DNA from: Pantoea dispersa
GTDB taxonomy: Bacteria; Pseudomonadota; Gammaproteobacteria; Enterobacterales; Enterobacteriaceae
Direction: 5' to 3'
DNA: 64,000 bases
NCBI RefSeq assembly: GCF_014155765.1
Contig: NZ_SCKT01000001.1
Coordinates: 1,302,001 to 1,366,000 of the forward strand
Shown: piece after piece, positions 8,314 to 16,433 of the stretch
Position numbering within the stretch: position 1 is the first letter of the stretch
How the letters are laid out: the number at the start of each line of letters is the position of its first letter
Notes under the pieces: generated by a model
The model's input: only the letters and a program-made list of their open reading frames with translations
Database searches by the model: none
Told to the model about the DNA's origin: nothing
Program-made: the position numbers and the translations under genes

Positions 8314-8333
8314 GGTGCGCAATTTTGCGCACC
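8314..8333. repeat. Palindrome GGTGCGCAA/TTGCGCACC
   Basis: GGTGCGCAATTTTGCGCACC is a perfect 9-bp inverted repeat around two bases. It belongs to the same repeat nest and has no T-tract, so it does not look like a terminator. Confidence 0.7.
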
Positions 8334-8421
8334 GGCACAGGCCGTGACGCCAGCTAATTACGACCAGTGATTAATCAACCTTAAGCCCTCTTAACCGTTT
8401 TGTGACAAATCCCTAAAAAAT

Positions 8422-8448
8422 TAAAGTTAAAACATTAGCAACCGATAA
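8422..8448 (+). promoter_or_regulatory. FliA (sigma-28) promoter of the chemoreceptor gene
   Basis: TAAAGTTA (8422-8429), an 11-base spacer and ACCGATAA (8441-8448) match the sigma-28 consensus TAAAGTTT-N11-GCCGATAA at 7 of 8 positions in each element. The receptor start is about 145 bases downstream. Confidence 0.85.
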
Positions 8449-8592
8449 CTTTAGCGCCTGCGCTGGTGGCGCCAGACCCGTCTCGTCGCAATGGCAAAAA
8501 ATCTTTCCTTTACACATCATCGACATATTGCAGACCCGTCGTCTGCGTTTCCGTTTTAATACAACAGCATTCTGGCATTGCGGGGAGATCCA

Positions 8593-10149
8593 ATGTTGAG
8601 CTTAAAGAATATGAAGGTCGGCGTCCGCCTGGGCATCGCCTTTGGTTTAGTGGTGGCACTACTGGTGGTGATTGGTATTACCTCAATCATGAAGATCAAC
8701 AACATCAAGAGCGGCATTACCTCGATTGTGGAAGATCGCTATGTAAAAGTGCGCCTCGGCTTTGACGTGCGCGATGGCGTCAACGATCAGATCAAATACC
8801 TGCGCGGCATCGTCATCGATACCACCCGGCCGCAGTTCAACGTGCAGCGCTTTCAGCAGCTGGCAGACGCCACCGCCCGTACCAACGCGGCGATGAAGAA
8901 GATCGAAGCGATTCAGATTACCGCCGTGGGCAAGAAGAAAATTGCCAGCCTGCTGGCTGCCAGCCAGCAGTTTGAACAGCAGAAAAATGAAGTGCTGGAT
9001 CTGGTGCGGGCCGGTAAAGCCGATGACGCCAGCTACTACGTACTGAAAAAAATTACCGCCGTGCAGAATGCCTACCTCGACCTGGCGGTGGCATTTGCTG
9101 ATTCCCAGTCCTCGCAGCTCCAGCAGGAAGGCGCCGGCATTATTGATGATGGCACCACGGCGATTGAAGTCACGCTGGTGTTCTCCGCGCTCGCCATTCT
9201 CGCAGCCGTGGTGATGGGCTGGCTGCTGACCCGTTCGATTGTGCATCCGCTGAATGAAGCGGTGACCATCGCCAGCAAAGTGGCTGCCGGCGATCTCAGC
9301 TCGCGCATTGAAATACGCAGCAAAGATGAAACCGGCGCGCTGATGCAGGCTCTGCAGGCGATGAACGATAACCTGCTGACTATTGTTTCCGACGTACGCG
9401 CCGGATCCGACACCATCGCTGTGGCGTCCAACCAGATCTCCAGCGGCAACATCGATCTCTCTTCGCGTACTGAACAGCAGGCCAGCTCGCTGGAAGAGAC
9501 GGCGTCCGCGATGGAGCAGATGACCGCTACCGTGAAGCACAACGCCGACAATGCGCGCGAAGCCAACTCGCTGGTGGCGAAAACCTCCGGCGTCGCCAAA
9601 GAAGGCGGTGAAGTGATGGAGCAGGTGATTGTGAAGATGGAGGCGATTGCCCTCTCCTCGAAGAAGATTGTCGACATCATCAGCGTGATCGACTCTATCG
9701 CCTTCCAGACCAACATCCTGTCGCTCAACGCAGCGGTCGAAGCGGCGCGCGCCGGTGAACAGGGTCGCGGATTTGCCGTCGTCGCCACTGAAGTGCGTAA
9801 CCTGGCGCAGCGTTCTGCCTCCGCGGCGAAAGAGATCAAAGTGCTGATTGAAGACTCGGTGGCGAAGGTAGATGAAGGTAGCCGTCTGGTGACGCACGCT
9901 GGTTCAACCATTGGTGAAGTGGTCAATAGCGTAAGCAGCGTGGCGGAGATCATGAGCGAAATCACCATCGCCAGCAGTGAACAGAGCAGCGGCATCAGTG
10001 AAATCAATCAGGCCATTACGCAGATGGAAGCGGTGACGCAGCAGAACGCCGCGCTGGTACAGGAAGCGTCCGCTGCGTCTCAGGCGCTGCAGGAGCAGGC
10101 CGATCGTCTGGCGCAGTCGATGAGCGTGTTTAAAACCGCTGCGGTTTAA
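8593..10149 (+). CDS. Methyl-accepting chemotaxis protein
   Basis: A 518-residue transmembrane chemoreceptor. TM1 is near residues 10-30 ([17 protein letters not shown]), followed by a periplasmic four-helix-bundle-like sensor to about residue 188, TM2 ([17 protein letters not shown]), a HAMP domain and the signalling bundle with the conserved hairpin tip [20 protein letters not shown]. The end SVFKTAAV lacks the NWETF-type pentapeptide that tethers CheR/CheB, so adaptation would depend on other receptors. I chose the ATG at 8593, with GGGGAG five bases upstream, over an upstream TTG. Ligand unknown. Confidence 0.93.
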   Translation: MLSLKNMKVGVRLGIAFGLVVALLVVIGITSIMKINNIKSGITSIVEDRYVKVRLGFDVRDGVNDQIKYLRGIVIDTTRPQFNVQRFQQLADATARTNAAMKKIEAIQITAVGKKKIASLLAASQQFEQQKNEVLDLVRAGKADDASYYVLKKITAVQNAYLDLAVAFADSQSSQLQQEGAGIIDDGTTAIEVTLVFSALAILAAVVMGWLLTRSIVHPLNEAVTIASKVAAGDLSSRIEIRSKDETGALMQALQAMNDNLLTIVSDVRAGSDTIAVASNQISSGNIDLSSRTEQQASSLEETASAMEQMTATVKHNADNAREANSLVAKTSGVAKEGGEVMEQVIVKMEAIALSSKKIVDIISVIDSIAFQTNILSLNAAVEAARAGEQGRGFAVVATEVRNLAQRSASAAKEIKVLIEDSVAKVDEGSRLVTHAGSTIGEVVNSVSSVAEIMSEITIASSEQSSGISEINQAITQMEAVTQQNAALVQEASAASQALQEQADRLAQSMSVFKTAAV

Positions 10150-10154
10150 AACAG

Positions 10155-10190
10155 ACAGCCCCGTTCTGCATGCGTCAGACGGGGCCGTTC
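10155..10190 (+). terminator. GC-rich hairpin after the chemoreceptor gene
   Basis: GCCCCGT and ACGGGGC can pair around a roughly 13-base loop just after the stop codon. There is no T-run, so this is only a possible terminator between the convergent receptor and sdaC genes. Confidence 0.35.
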
Positions 10191-10247
10191 AGTGTCGCTG
10201 GCATGTCATGGCGGTGCGCATCGGGTCCGCCGCACCGCGCCCTGCTG

Positions 10248-11537
10248 TTAATTCATCAGCGAATAAGCGATGGAAGAAATCGCCAGGATTCCCACCAGCA
10301 CCACAAACAGGTTGCTGATTTTGCCGCTGTACTGGCGCATCGCCGGGACTTTATGAATAGCGTACATCGGCATCAGGAACAGAATCATCGCAATCACCGG
10401 CCCGCCCAGCGTCTCAATCATGCCGAGAATGCTCGGGTTCAGTGTGGCAACCAGCCAGGTGGTCAGCAGCATAAACAGCGTGGTCAGGCGATTCATTTTC
10501 TGCGGCGTGATGGTTTTACCGCGGCTGCGCAGCGACTTCGCCACGATGCCGTTAAAGCCTTCACGCGCGCCCAGATAGTGGCCGAGGAACGATTTAGTGA
10601 TCGCCACGATGGCGACAATCGGCCCCATCCAGGCAATCATCGGCACGTTAAAGTGGTTCGCCAGATAGGACAGAATGGTGATGTTCTGCGCCTTTGCTGC
10701 CTGTAAATCGGCGGGCGACAGGCTCAGCACGCAGCTGAACACAAAGAACATTACGGTCACCACCATCATCAGATGGGCGCTGGCCAGAATGCGTGAACAC
10801 TTCTTCTCCGCGCCGGCACCGTACTCGGCGCGTTTCGCCACGGCAAAAGACGAGATAATCGGCGAATGGTTGAAGGAGAACACCATCACCGGAATCGCCA
10901 GCCACAGCGTCATCCAGATACTGCTGTCGCTACCGCTTTGCGCAAACGATAAGGTCTCCAGCGCCGCACCGTGCCAGTGCGGCACCAGATACGCAGCCAG
11001 CAACATCAGCACTGCCACAAACGGAAACACCAGCACGCTCATCGCTTTGACAATCATCTGCTCGCCGAAGCGCACCACCGTCATCATGCCAGCGATCAAA
11101 ATCAGCGACAGCAGCGCACGCGGCGGTGATACCAGCCCGAGCTGGTGCACAATAAAGCTGTCCACGGTATTGGTGATCGCCACGCTGTACATCAGCAGGA
11201 TCGGGTAGATGGCAAAGAAGTAGAGCAGCGTGATGATCTTACCGGCGCCGACACCGAAATGCTCTTCCACTACGTCCGTGATATCCGCACCGGGATTTTT
11301 GCCGGAGAGCACAAAGCGCGTCAGCGCACGGTGCGCAAAGAAGGTCATCGGGAAGGCGAGAATCGCCATGATGAGTAATGGAATCAGCCCGCCCGCGCCG
11401 GCGTTAATCGGCAGAAACAGCACCCCTGCGCCAATCGCGGTGCCGTACAGGCCCAGCATCCACACCGTATCACTCTTGCGCCAGCCGGTAGCTGCCGCCT
11501 CCACCGTACCGAGGGTACCGGTTTGTGAGTTATCCAT
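10248..11537 (-). CDS. sdaC: Serine transporter SdaC
   Basis: A 429-residue inner-membrane serine/proton symporter of the HAAAP family. It matches E. coli SdaC over its whole length; examples are WMLGLYGTAIGAGVLFLPIN, FSFNHSPIISSFAVAKR and SFLGHYLGAREGFNG. I use the ATG at 11537 (MDNSQT), with GGAGAG just upstream; the frame extends further but without a ribosome site. In E. coli sdaC is followed by the serine deaminase gene sdaB; here the next gene downstream is the convergent chemoreceptor, so no deaminase is linked. Confidence 0.94.
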   Translation of the reverse strand: MDNSQTGTLGTVEAAATGWRKSDTVWMLGLYGTAIGAGVLFLPINAGAGGLIPLLIMAILAFPMTFFAHRALTRFVLSGKNPGADITDVVEEHFGVGAGKIITLLYFFAIYPILLMYSVAITNTVDSFIVHQLGLVSPPRALLSLILIAGMMTVVRFGEQMIVKAMSVLVFPFVAVLMLLAAYLVPHWHGAALETLSFAQSGSDSSIWMTLWLAIPVMVFSFNHSPIISSFAVAKRAEYGAGAEKKCSRILASAHLMMVVTVMFFVFSCVLSLSPADLQAAKAQNITILSYLANHFNVPMIAWMGPIVAIVAITKSFLGHYLGAREGFNGIVAKSLRSRGKTITPQKMNRLTTLFMLLTTWLVATLNPSILGMIETLGGPVIAMILFLMPMYAIHKVPAMRQYSGKISNLFVVLVGILAISSIAYSLMN

Positions 11538-11936
11538 CTGTCTCTCCAAAATTGTCTCAAATGCAGCCGGAACGACGGCTAAAAATTCGCGGCGGCCTGC
11601 AGCGTGCGGTCGCTTCACAAAACGCGCCTATGCTACCCGTTTTTGCCCGGCGTGGATTGCCGCAACGCAAGACATGCATCACAAAGGCGGTAAAAATGCG
11701 CGAGATGGCGATAAAAACAACAATAACGCACGAAACACGCACGCAATCGATTGCCTGGGGCGCTATTTGACCTGAGAAGCGTCTGGAGTGCAAGACACAG
11801 CGCGAAGTGGACGTGAACGGGAGAATGAAGTGCGGGGATGTTGCCAGCAGCAGAGCGCTGAGGAGGAAACTCCCCCGGCAGCTAGCCTCGGGCAACGCAG
11901 CACGTCGCCAGAGGATAACGCCGGGAGAATTGAAAA
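11538..11936. other. Intergenic region upstream of sdaC
   Basis: 399 bp between sdaC and the end of the polysaccharide operon, both on the minus strand. It should hold the sdaC promoter and the operon terminator. I see no clear operator or strong terminator. A 112-codon minus-strand frame here has no family features. Confidence 0.45.
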
Positions 11937-12932
11937 TCAGAACGCCCGCATTCTGTAGAGGGCATAAAGGAAATAGTACGCTGTGATAGTATTCAAATTC
12001 ATAATCATGTACTTCAGTTTTTCATTTTTATTCAGCAGCGTAAAAATACCTTTAGAATATTTTCCGCGCTTGATTTGATTAATTTCCTGCGCAATATCAG
12101 CAGGTGAAAACGAGGCGTGATACATAGCGGTGACAATCTGCATATCCAGTGCCAGCACGCGTTTTGAGATTGCTTTTAAAAAATGGTCGAGATTACCCGA
12201 CGCGTACTTTTCCACAATCGAATCGTACAAATCGGTAAGCGACTGTTTACGCACTTTCAGTTCGCTGTACTGCACTTTACGTTTCGACAGCGATCCCGCC
12301 ACATCCTCATAGTGATAAGCCGCGCCTGGGGTGATGAGAAAATTACTGACGCAGCTGAAAAACTTCAGGTTAAACAGCAGGTCCTCACTCATCGAGACGC
12401 CTTCCATGAAGCGCAGATGAAGATCGTCAATAATCTGGCGGCGATAACATTTATTATGCAGATAGCCAATGTTGTCGCTCATCTCCAGCTCGCCCAGCAC
12501 GTAAGGAATATCCTGCTGGCTGAAGAATCCCGCCTGCGAGACTTTGCCGATACGGTTGTCGTTGAGATTGCCAACCATTAAGTCCACCGCTTCGGCCGGC
12601 CAGGCGTTGAGATTGAGTTTGAAACTCATCAGGAAGTTATCGTCAACCCAGTCATCCGCATCGAGAAACAGGACATATTCTCCGCTGGCCTGCTGCAGCC
12701 CGCTATTACGAGCCGCACTGACGCCTGCGTTAATTTGATTAAGCACCGTAACCTGCGGATAGTGCGCAAATTCCTGCAAAATCCGGGCACTGTTATCGCG
12801 ACTGCCATCGTTGACAACAATTATTTCATAGCTACTGAAGGTTTGATTTAATACGCTTTGCAGCGTACGCCGGATAGTGTTTTGCGCGTTATAAACGGGA
12901 ATGATAATACTAAATAGCGTTTTTTCATTCAT
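11937..12932 (-). CDS. Family 2 glycosyltransferase
   Basis: A 331-residue GT2 (GT-A fold) enzyme for surface polysaccharide synthesis. The N-terminal nucleotide-sugar site is FSIIIPVYNAQNTIRRTLQS, followed by VNDGS and the metal-binding motif FLDADDWVDDN. No signal peptide; expected at the cytoplasmic face of the inner membrane. Its start overlaps the flippase stop in ATGA, so the two are translationally coupled. It is the last gene of a three-gene operon behind a JUMPStart element. It is AT-richer than the housekeeping genes nearby. Donor and acceptor sugars cannot be inferred. Confidence 0.88.
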   Translation of the reverse strand: MNEKTLFSIIIPVYNAQNTIRRTLQSVLNQTFSSYEIIVVNDGSRDNSARILQEFAHYPQVTVLNQINAGVSAARNSGLQQASGEYVLFLDADDWVDDNFLMSFKLNLNAWPAEAVDLMVGNLNDNRIGKVSQAGFFSQQDIPYVLGELEMSDNIGYLHNKCYRRQIIDDLHLRFMEGVSMSEDLLFNLKFFSCVSNFLITPGAAYHYEDVAGSLSKRKVQYSELKVRKQSLTDLYDSIVEKYASGNLDHFLKAISKRVLALDMQIVTAMYHASFSPADIAQEINQIKRGKYSKGIFTLLNKNEKLKYMIMNLNTITAYYFLYALYRMRAF

Positions 12933-14236
12933 GATAAACTCTCTTTACTGTCTGAGGTTTTGATAGTGCTAAAGAGCTGCCATAGTTTCCTGGGGTTGAA
13001 AAAGATCAGATGAATACGCATGACCGGCTGTGCCGGGAAAAAGTAATTCAGCAGGGAGAATGATAAAAACTCGGTTAATACCACGCTCATGGCGGCACCG
13101 GTTAAGCCGAAATGCGGCACCAGCAGCAGCGACGACAGCAGGCAAATCACTAATACCGCGAAGGTTTTCTTCACCAGATAGCGGTAGCCGTTATATTTAA
13201 TGATGAAGCGATCCATGACGCTGCTCAGCACCGCGCACATCGCACCGAGGCTGAGTAATAACGTTGGCGCGACGGCATCAAGATATTGCTCACCGTAGAA
13301 GTCACGAATAAACCAGCCCGACAGCAGCCAGATCGCCACAATTACCGCAGCGGAAACGCCAATTACCAGCAGATGCAGTTTCTGCGCTTTGACGATCGCC
13401 TGCTGGTCATTACGCTCGGCAAAAAACGCCGGATAAAACGATGCCAGCAGCGCGCTGGGTAAAAATACCCAGGCGGTTGACAACGTCAGCGCCACGGAAA
13501 AAATGCCCGCCTCTTTCACGCCGAGAAAATAAGAGACGCTGATTTGATTCACGCGGGTATAGAGCGCAACGGCAATCGCAGAGAAGATCAGCGACATGCC
13601 GGACACCAGCATGTAGCGCGAATACTTTTTCACGTGGCGCAGCGCCGGAAGCGGTGCACGCCGCTCATACAGCAAAAACAGCGTTAACTTGATGGTGAAA
13701 GGAATAAAGGTGGCGAGCACAATCGGAATCGCCAGCCAGGCTGGTTCCAGCTGGTAATAGGAGATCAGAAAGCGCACCGTCAGGCTGATCGCCAGGCCAA
13801 TGACGTTGGCAATCACATTGAGACGCGCGTTAAGCCTCGCTTCGTTGTAAATATTGACCAGGTCAATGGATGAGAACAGGCAGGCAATGGCTGCCGCGCA
13901 GATAAAGACCAGCGCGTCGGCGCTCCACTCCTCTTCCATAATCGCCATGCCGACAATCGACAGCACGCAATACAGCACCAGTACCAGCAGGAAGGTCGCC
14001 ATCATCAGGCGCAGGCCGGAGTGATGATTCTGCGCGATGCGTTTCAGCAAAATCACATCGCTGCCCATCAGTGCGATGGTCTGAATAAACTGAAATACCA
14101 GCATGGCGATGGAGATAATGCCGAAGGTGGTAGGCCCGACGTATTTCGCCACGTAGGAGGTGACAAAGATCAGGCCGAATACCGCAATCAGCTTTTCGGC
14201 AATCATCCACATGGAGTTTTTTAATTTGTCTTTCAC
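12929..14236 (-). CDS. Polysaccharide flippase (Wzx-like)
   Basis: A 435-residue membrane protein of the MOP superfamily (Wzx/RfbX type), with about 12 hydrophobic segments starting at WMIAEKLIAVFGLIFVTSYV. Such proteins flip lipid-linked sugar repeat units across the inner membrane. I place the start at GTG 14236 because GGAGG lies four bases before it and this leaves a 16-bp gap after the preceding gene; the longer frame would overlap that gene by about 145 bp and shows no membrane or family features. Flanked by two GT2 genes in one operon. Confidence 0.88.
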   Translation of the reverse strand: MKDKLKNSMWMIAEKLIAVFGLIFVTSYVAKYVGPTTFGIISIAMLVFQFIQTIALMGSDVILLKRIAQNHHSGLRLMMATFLLVLVLYCVLSIVGMAIMEEEWSADALVFICAAAIACLFSSIDLVNIYNEARLNARLNVIANVIGLAISLTVRFLISYYQLEPAWLAIPIVLATFIPFTIKLTLFLLYERRAPLPALRHVKKYSRYMLVSGMSLIFSAIAVALYTRVNQISVSYFLGVKEAGIFSVALTLSTAWVFLPSALLASFYPAFFAERNDQQAIVKAQKLHLLVIGVSAAVIVAIWLLSGWFIRDFYGEQYLDAVAPTLLLSLGAMCAVLSSVMDRFIIKYNGYRYLVKKTFAVLVICLLSSLLLVPHFGLTGAAMSVVLTEFLSFSLLNYFFPAQPVMRIHLIFFNPRKLWQLFSTIKTSDSKESLS

Positions 14237-14252
14237 AACGCCTCCGGTGCGA

Positions 14253-15230
14253 TTATTTCTCTGCCAGCCGGCGCAGCCGTGAAACCAGGCGCGGGCTAAT
14301 GAAAAACAGCGCAAAGTACAGGCTCCACGGATTAAGTAGCGGTCCGGCGGTGCACCAGCTGCGGAAACTGCGGCGATAGAGCGTGATGTATTCATCAATG
14401 AAGGCGCGGCTCAGGCTGTCGCTGTGCAGCCCTTTGTGGATGTAAGACGCCGTGACTTTTAAATAGAGGTGGTAATAGCAGCGATAATGCTGGCTCGATA
14501 AAAACGCCTTCATGCCGCTGAACGAGCGGGCAAAAGAGAAATGTTTTTCCCGCAGCGCCGAACGCGTGGCGGAGTGCGTGGATTTGACGTAGTGATAAAC
14601 CACCCGCTGCGTCATCACTACCTGGCGATCCTGCTGCAGATGCAGGTAGTTCATGACAAACAGCAGGTCTTCGAAATTGGCGATCTCTTCGTTGAACCGC
14701 AGCCGGTGCTGACGAATGACATCGCCGCGAAACACCTTGTCACAGATACCGTGGCGCGGATGGTAATAGAGCAGATCGTTAATCGCCGCCGACACCGACA
14801 GCGTGTGCGCCTGTTCACGGTTGGCGGGAAAATCCAGCGGGGCACCGTCCGGGTTGAAGTGTTGTGACTCGCCCACCACCATCGCCGTTTCATCACTCAT
14901 CAGCCGCACATACGTCGAGAAGGCCTGGGGCGGCAGGAAGTCATCGGCGTCTAAAAAACACAGCAGCCGGCCGCGCGAGGCGCTAATGCCCCGGTTGCGC
15001 GCCGCCGAGACGCCCGCGTTGGCCTGGCTGATAAGGTGGAACTGCGGATAACCGGCGTAACGCTGCAGGATCGCCAGCGAGTCATCGCTGGAGCCGTCAT
15101 TAATAAAAATGGCCTCAAAGCGAACCTCATCCTGTTGCAACAGGCTGTCGATGCATCTTTCCAGATAAGCTGCGGCGTTATACACCGGCACAATGACGCT
15201 AATCAGCACGTCGTTAACGGGAGTTTGCAT
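14253..15230 (-). CDS. Family 2 glycosyltransferase
   Basis: A 325-residue GT2 enzyme with LISVIVPVYNAAAYLERCID at the N-terminus, FINDGSSDDSL and the metal site CFLDADDFLPP. It is the first gene of the operon, about 250 bp downstream of the JUMPStart/ops element. The set glycosyltransferase-flippase-glycosyltransferase lacks a polymerase and undecaprenyl-phosphate sugar transferase, so it probably modifies or supplements a polysaccharide made elsewhere. A similar accessory set is reported for stewartan synthesis in Pantoea stewartii, as I recall; identity is not established here. Confidence 0.88.
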   Translation of the reverse strand: MQTPVNDVLISVIVPVYNAAAYLERCIDSLLQQDEVRFEAIFINDGSSDDSLAILQRYAGYPQFHLISQANAGVSAARNRGISASRGRLLCFLDADDFLPPQAFSTYVRLMSDETAMVVGESQHFNPDGAPLDFPANREQAHTLSVSAAINDLLYYHPRHGICDKVFRGDVIRQHRLRFNEEIANFEDLLFVMNYLHLQQDRQVVMTQRVVYHYVKSTHSATRSALREKHFSFARSFSGMKAFLSSQHYRCYYHLYLKVTASYIHKGLHSDSLSRAFIDEYITLYRRSFRSWCTAGPLLNPWSLYFALFFISPRLVSRLRRLAEK

Positions 15231-15420
15231 ATGACCTCAAAACATAATTTATCGGGGGGTAAACCCGCCGTGACAAAATAAAAATCGATACTGAACCGTT
15301 AATACTTAACGTTTAACGGCCCATGCTTTCATGCGGCTTAACATTAATACGCCGCTGTTTTCAGAGTTTCCTCAGCAAAATATGACCGCCGGAATACGTC
15401 TTTTTTTTGCTGGCGGCAGA

Positions 15421-15434
15421 TAAGAATTTCGCTA
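15421..15434. promoter_or_regulatory. RcsAB-box-like motif
   Basis: TAAGAATTTCGCTA matches the RcsAB consensus TAAGAATATTCCTA at 11 of 14 positions. It lies downstream of the JUMPStart element within the presumed leader of the polysaccharide operon, an unusual place for an activator site, so its role is doubtful. Confidence 0.3.
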
Positions 15435-15480
15435 TATATTCAGGTCAGGTTTATCTGGCGATTTAAAGGATAAAAACCGC

Positions 15481-15516
15481 AGGCTACCGCCCCTGGCTTA
15501 CAGCGACCAGCGTGCT
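15481..15516 (-). promoter_or_regulatory. JUMPStart with ops element
   Basis: Read on the minus strand, the sequence has the JUMPStart pattern: CAGCACGCTGGTCGCTG, then TAAGCCAGGGGCGGTAGC. It ends in the ops core GGCGGTAGCCT (15481-15491). The ops element recruits the antitermination factor RfaH to RNA polymerase in long polysaccharide operons. It lies about 250 bp upstream of the first glycosyltransferase start, in the correct orientation. Confidence 0.9.
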
Positions 15517-15613
15517 GAAATTCTCTTTGGTGCATTTTCAGGCGTAAAGAAGGGGCGCTGCACTCCGCAGAGTTCAGTTATTTATCAGCCAGTTAGCCCC
15601 AACGCTTCCTGCA

Positions 15614-15638
15614 CAGCAACGTATTTATTGCGTTGCTG
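15614..15638. repeat. 8-bp inverted repeat upstream of JUMPStart
   Basis: CAGCAACG and CGTTGCTG form a perfect inverted repeat around nine bases. It lies about 100 bp upstream of the JUMPStart element, in the presumed promoter region of the operon. It could be an operator; no T-tract follows. Confidence 0.4.
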
Positions 15639-16375
15639 CCGGGTAAAACATTTATCAGATAGAGGTTTATTCGTTATCCTGAACGGCGCTACCTCTCCAG
15701 CTATTTTTTGCCGCATCAGGAGAACGGGAACTGCCGACCGCGGTTGAAAAGGTGCATCTTTCGACGGGCCTTCGCAACGAGCGTCACGACATTAACGATA
15801 TTTGCTGTATGCCCTGCACTTTTATTACGCCGCGATGTGTGTTGCGCGGCGCGAGGTGCAAGTGGCGTTAATTCAGTCCGGCTATCGCAGACGGACTGCA
15901 AATGGCACAAGGCCCAAAATTGCGATCTGATTCAAAACTTTTACCGCATTCTTACCAGGCGCAGTTATAAGGTCAATGCCTTCCAGACCAAAACGGAATT
16001 TACTCACTCGCCCCGCCACAATATTTCGCGCTGACTGATTAGCATGGATAAAGCGCAACCGCGGCGATTGATAAGGGCGGCGCGCGCTGCTGACCAGGAA
16101 TAAGAGCAGGGAAACCGGCGGATAAGTCCAGTAGCGTCCTAAGCGGTTGTTATCGCAATGGGTTACGCCCTCGCCGTCCCGCTTAAGCAGTAATAATCTT
16201 TATTCATTCTGCTGACCTGCTATTTTTAGTAGTCGTCAAGCTCTGCCTCTATAAATTAGCGCCGCGCGAAAAAATACAGATCCTTACCGCATCACAAACT
16301 CAACTTAGCGCGATTTCATGCTGCTTATTTTAACAATCAGCGCTTCGCTGACGTGACTTAGGCCAAATATTTTTT

Positions 16376-16401
16376 TAAAGAAAGCCGGTAAATGCCGATA
16401 A
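16376..16401 (+). promoter_or_regulatory. FliA (sigma-28) promoter of the flagellin gene
   Basis: GCCGATAA (16394-16401) is a perfect sigma-28 -10 element. TAAAGAAA (16376-16383) upstream matches the -35 element, with a 10-base spacer instead of 11. Since the promoter overlaps an upstream in-frame ATG at 16392, the flagellin must start at the next ATG, 16434. Confidence 0.8.
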
Positions 16402-16433
16402 CGCTATCAGTGTATTTATCAGTGAGCCCGGAA

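Larger units (their letters stand above)
7846..8421. other. Repeat-rich intergenic region
   Basis: Together with the promoter and leader of the chemoreceptor gene this leaves about 795 bp without a coding sequence. It is made largely of repeats: two 96-bp copies, a tandem 44-bp unit and three kinds of palindrome. The short ORFs that cross it are the same repeat read in different frames and look non-coding. Confidence 0.7.
15231..16433. other. 1.2-kb intergenic region between EPS operon and flagellin gene
   Basis: This long gap holds the leader and promoter of the glycosyltransferase operon (JUMPStart at 15481-15516, an inverted repeat at 15614-15638, an RcsAB-like motif at 15421) and the flagellin promoter near 16376. 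A 108-codon plus-strand frame at 15708-16034 shows no family features and no ribosome site, so I do not call it a gene. Confidence 0.6.

Noticed and set aside
11557-11895. 112-codon minus-strand frame upstream of sdaC
   Set aside because: Starts in sequence with no ribosome site and has no family features; likely chance.
15708-16034. 108-codon plus-strand frame between the EPS operon and flagellin gene
   Set aside because: No ribosome site, no family pattern, unusual composition; the region is better explained as a regulatory gap.
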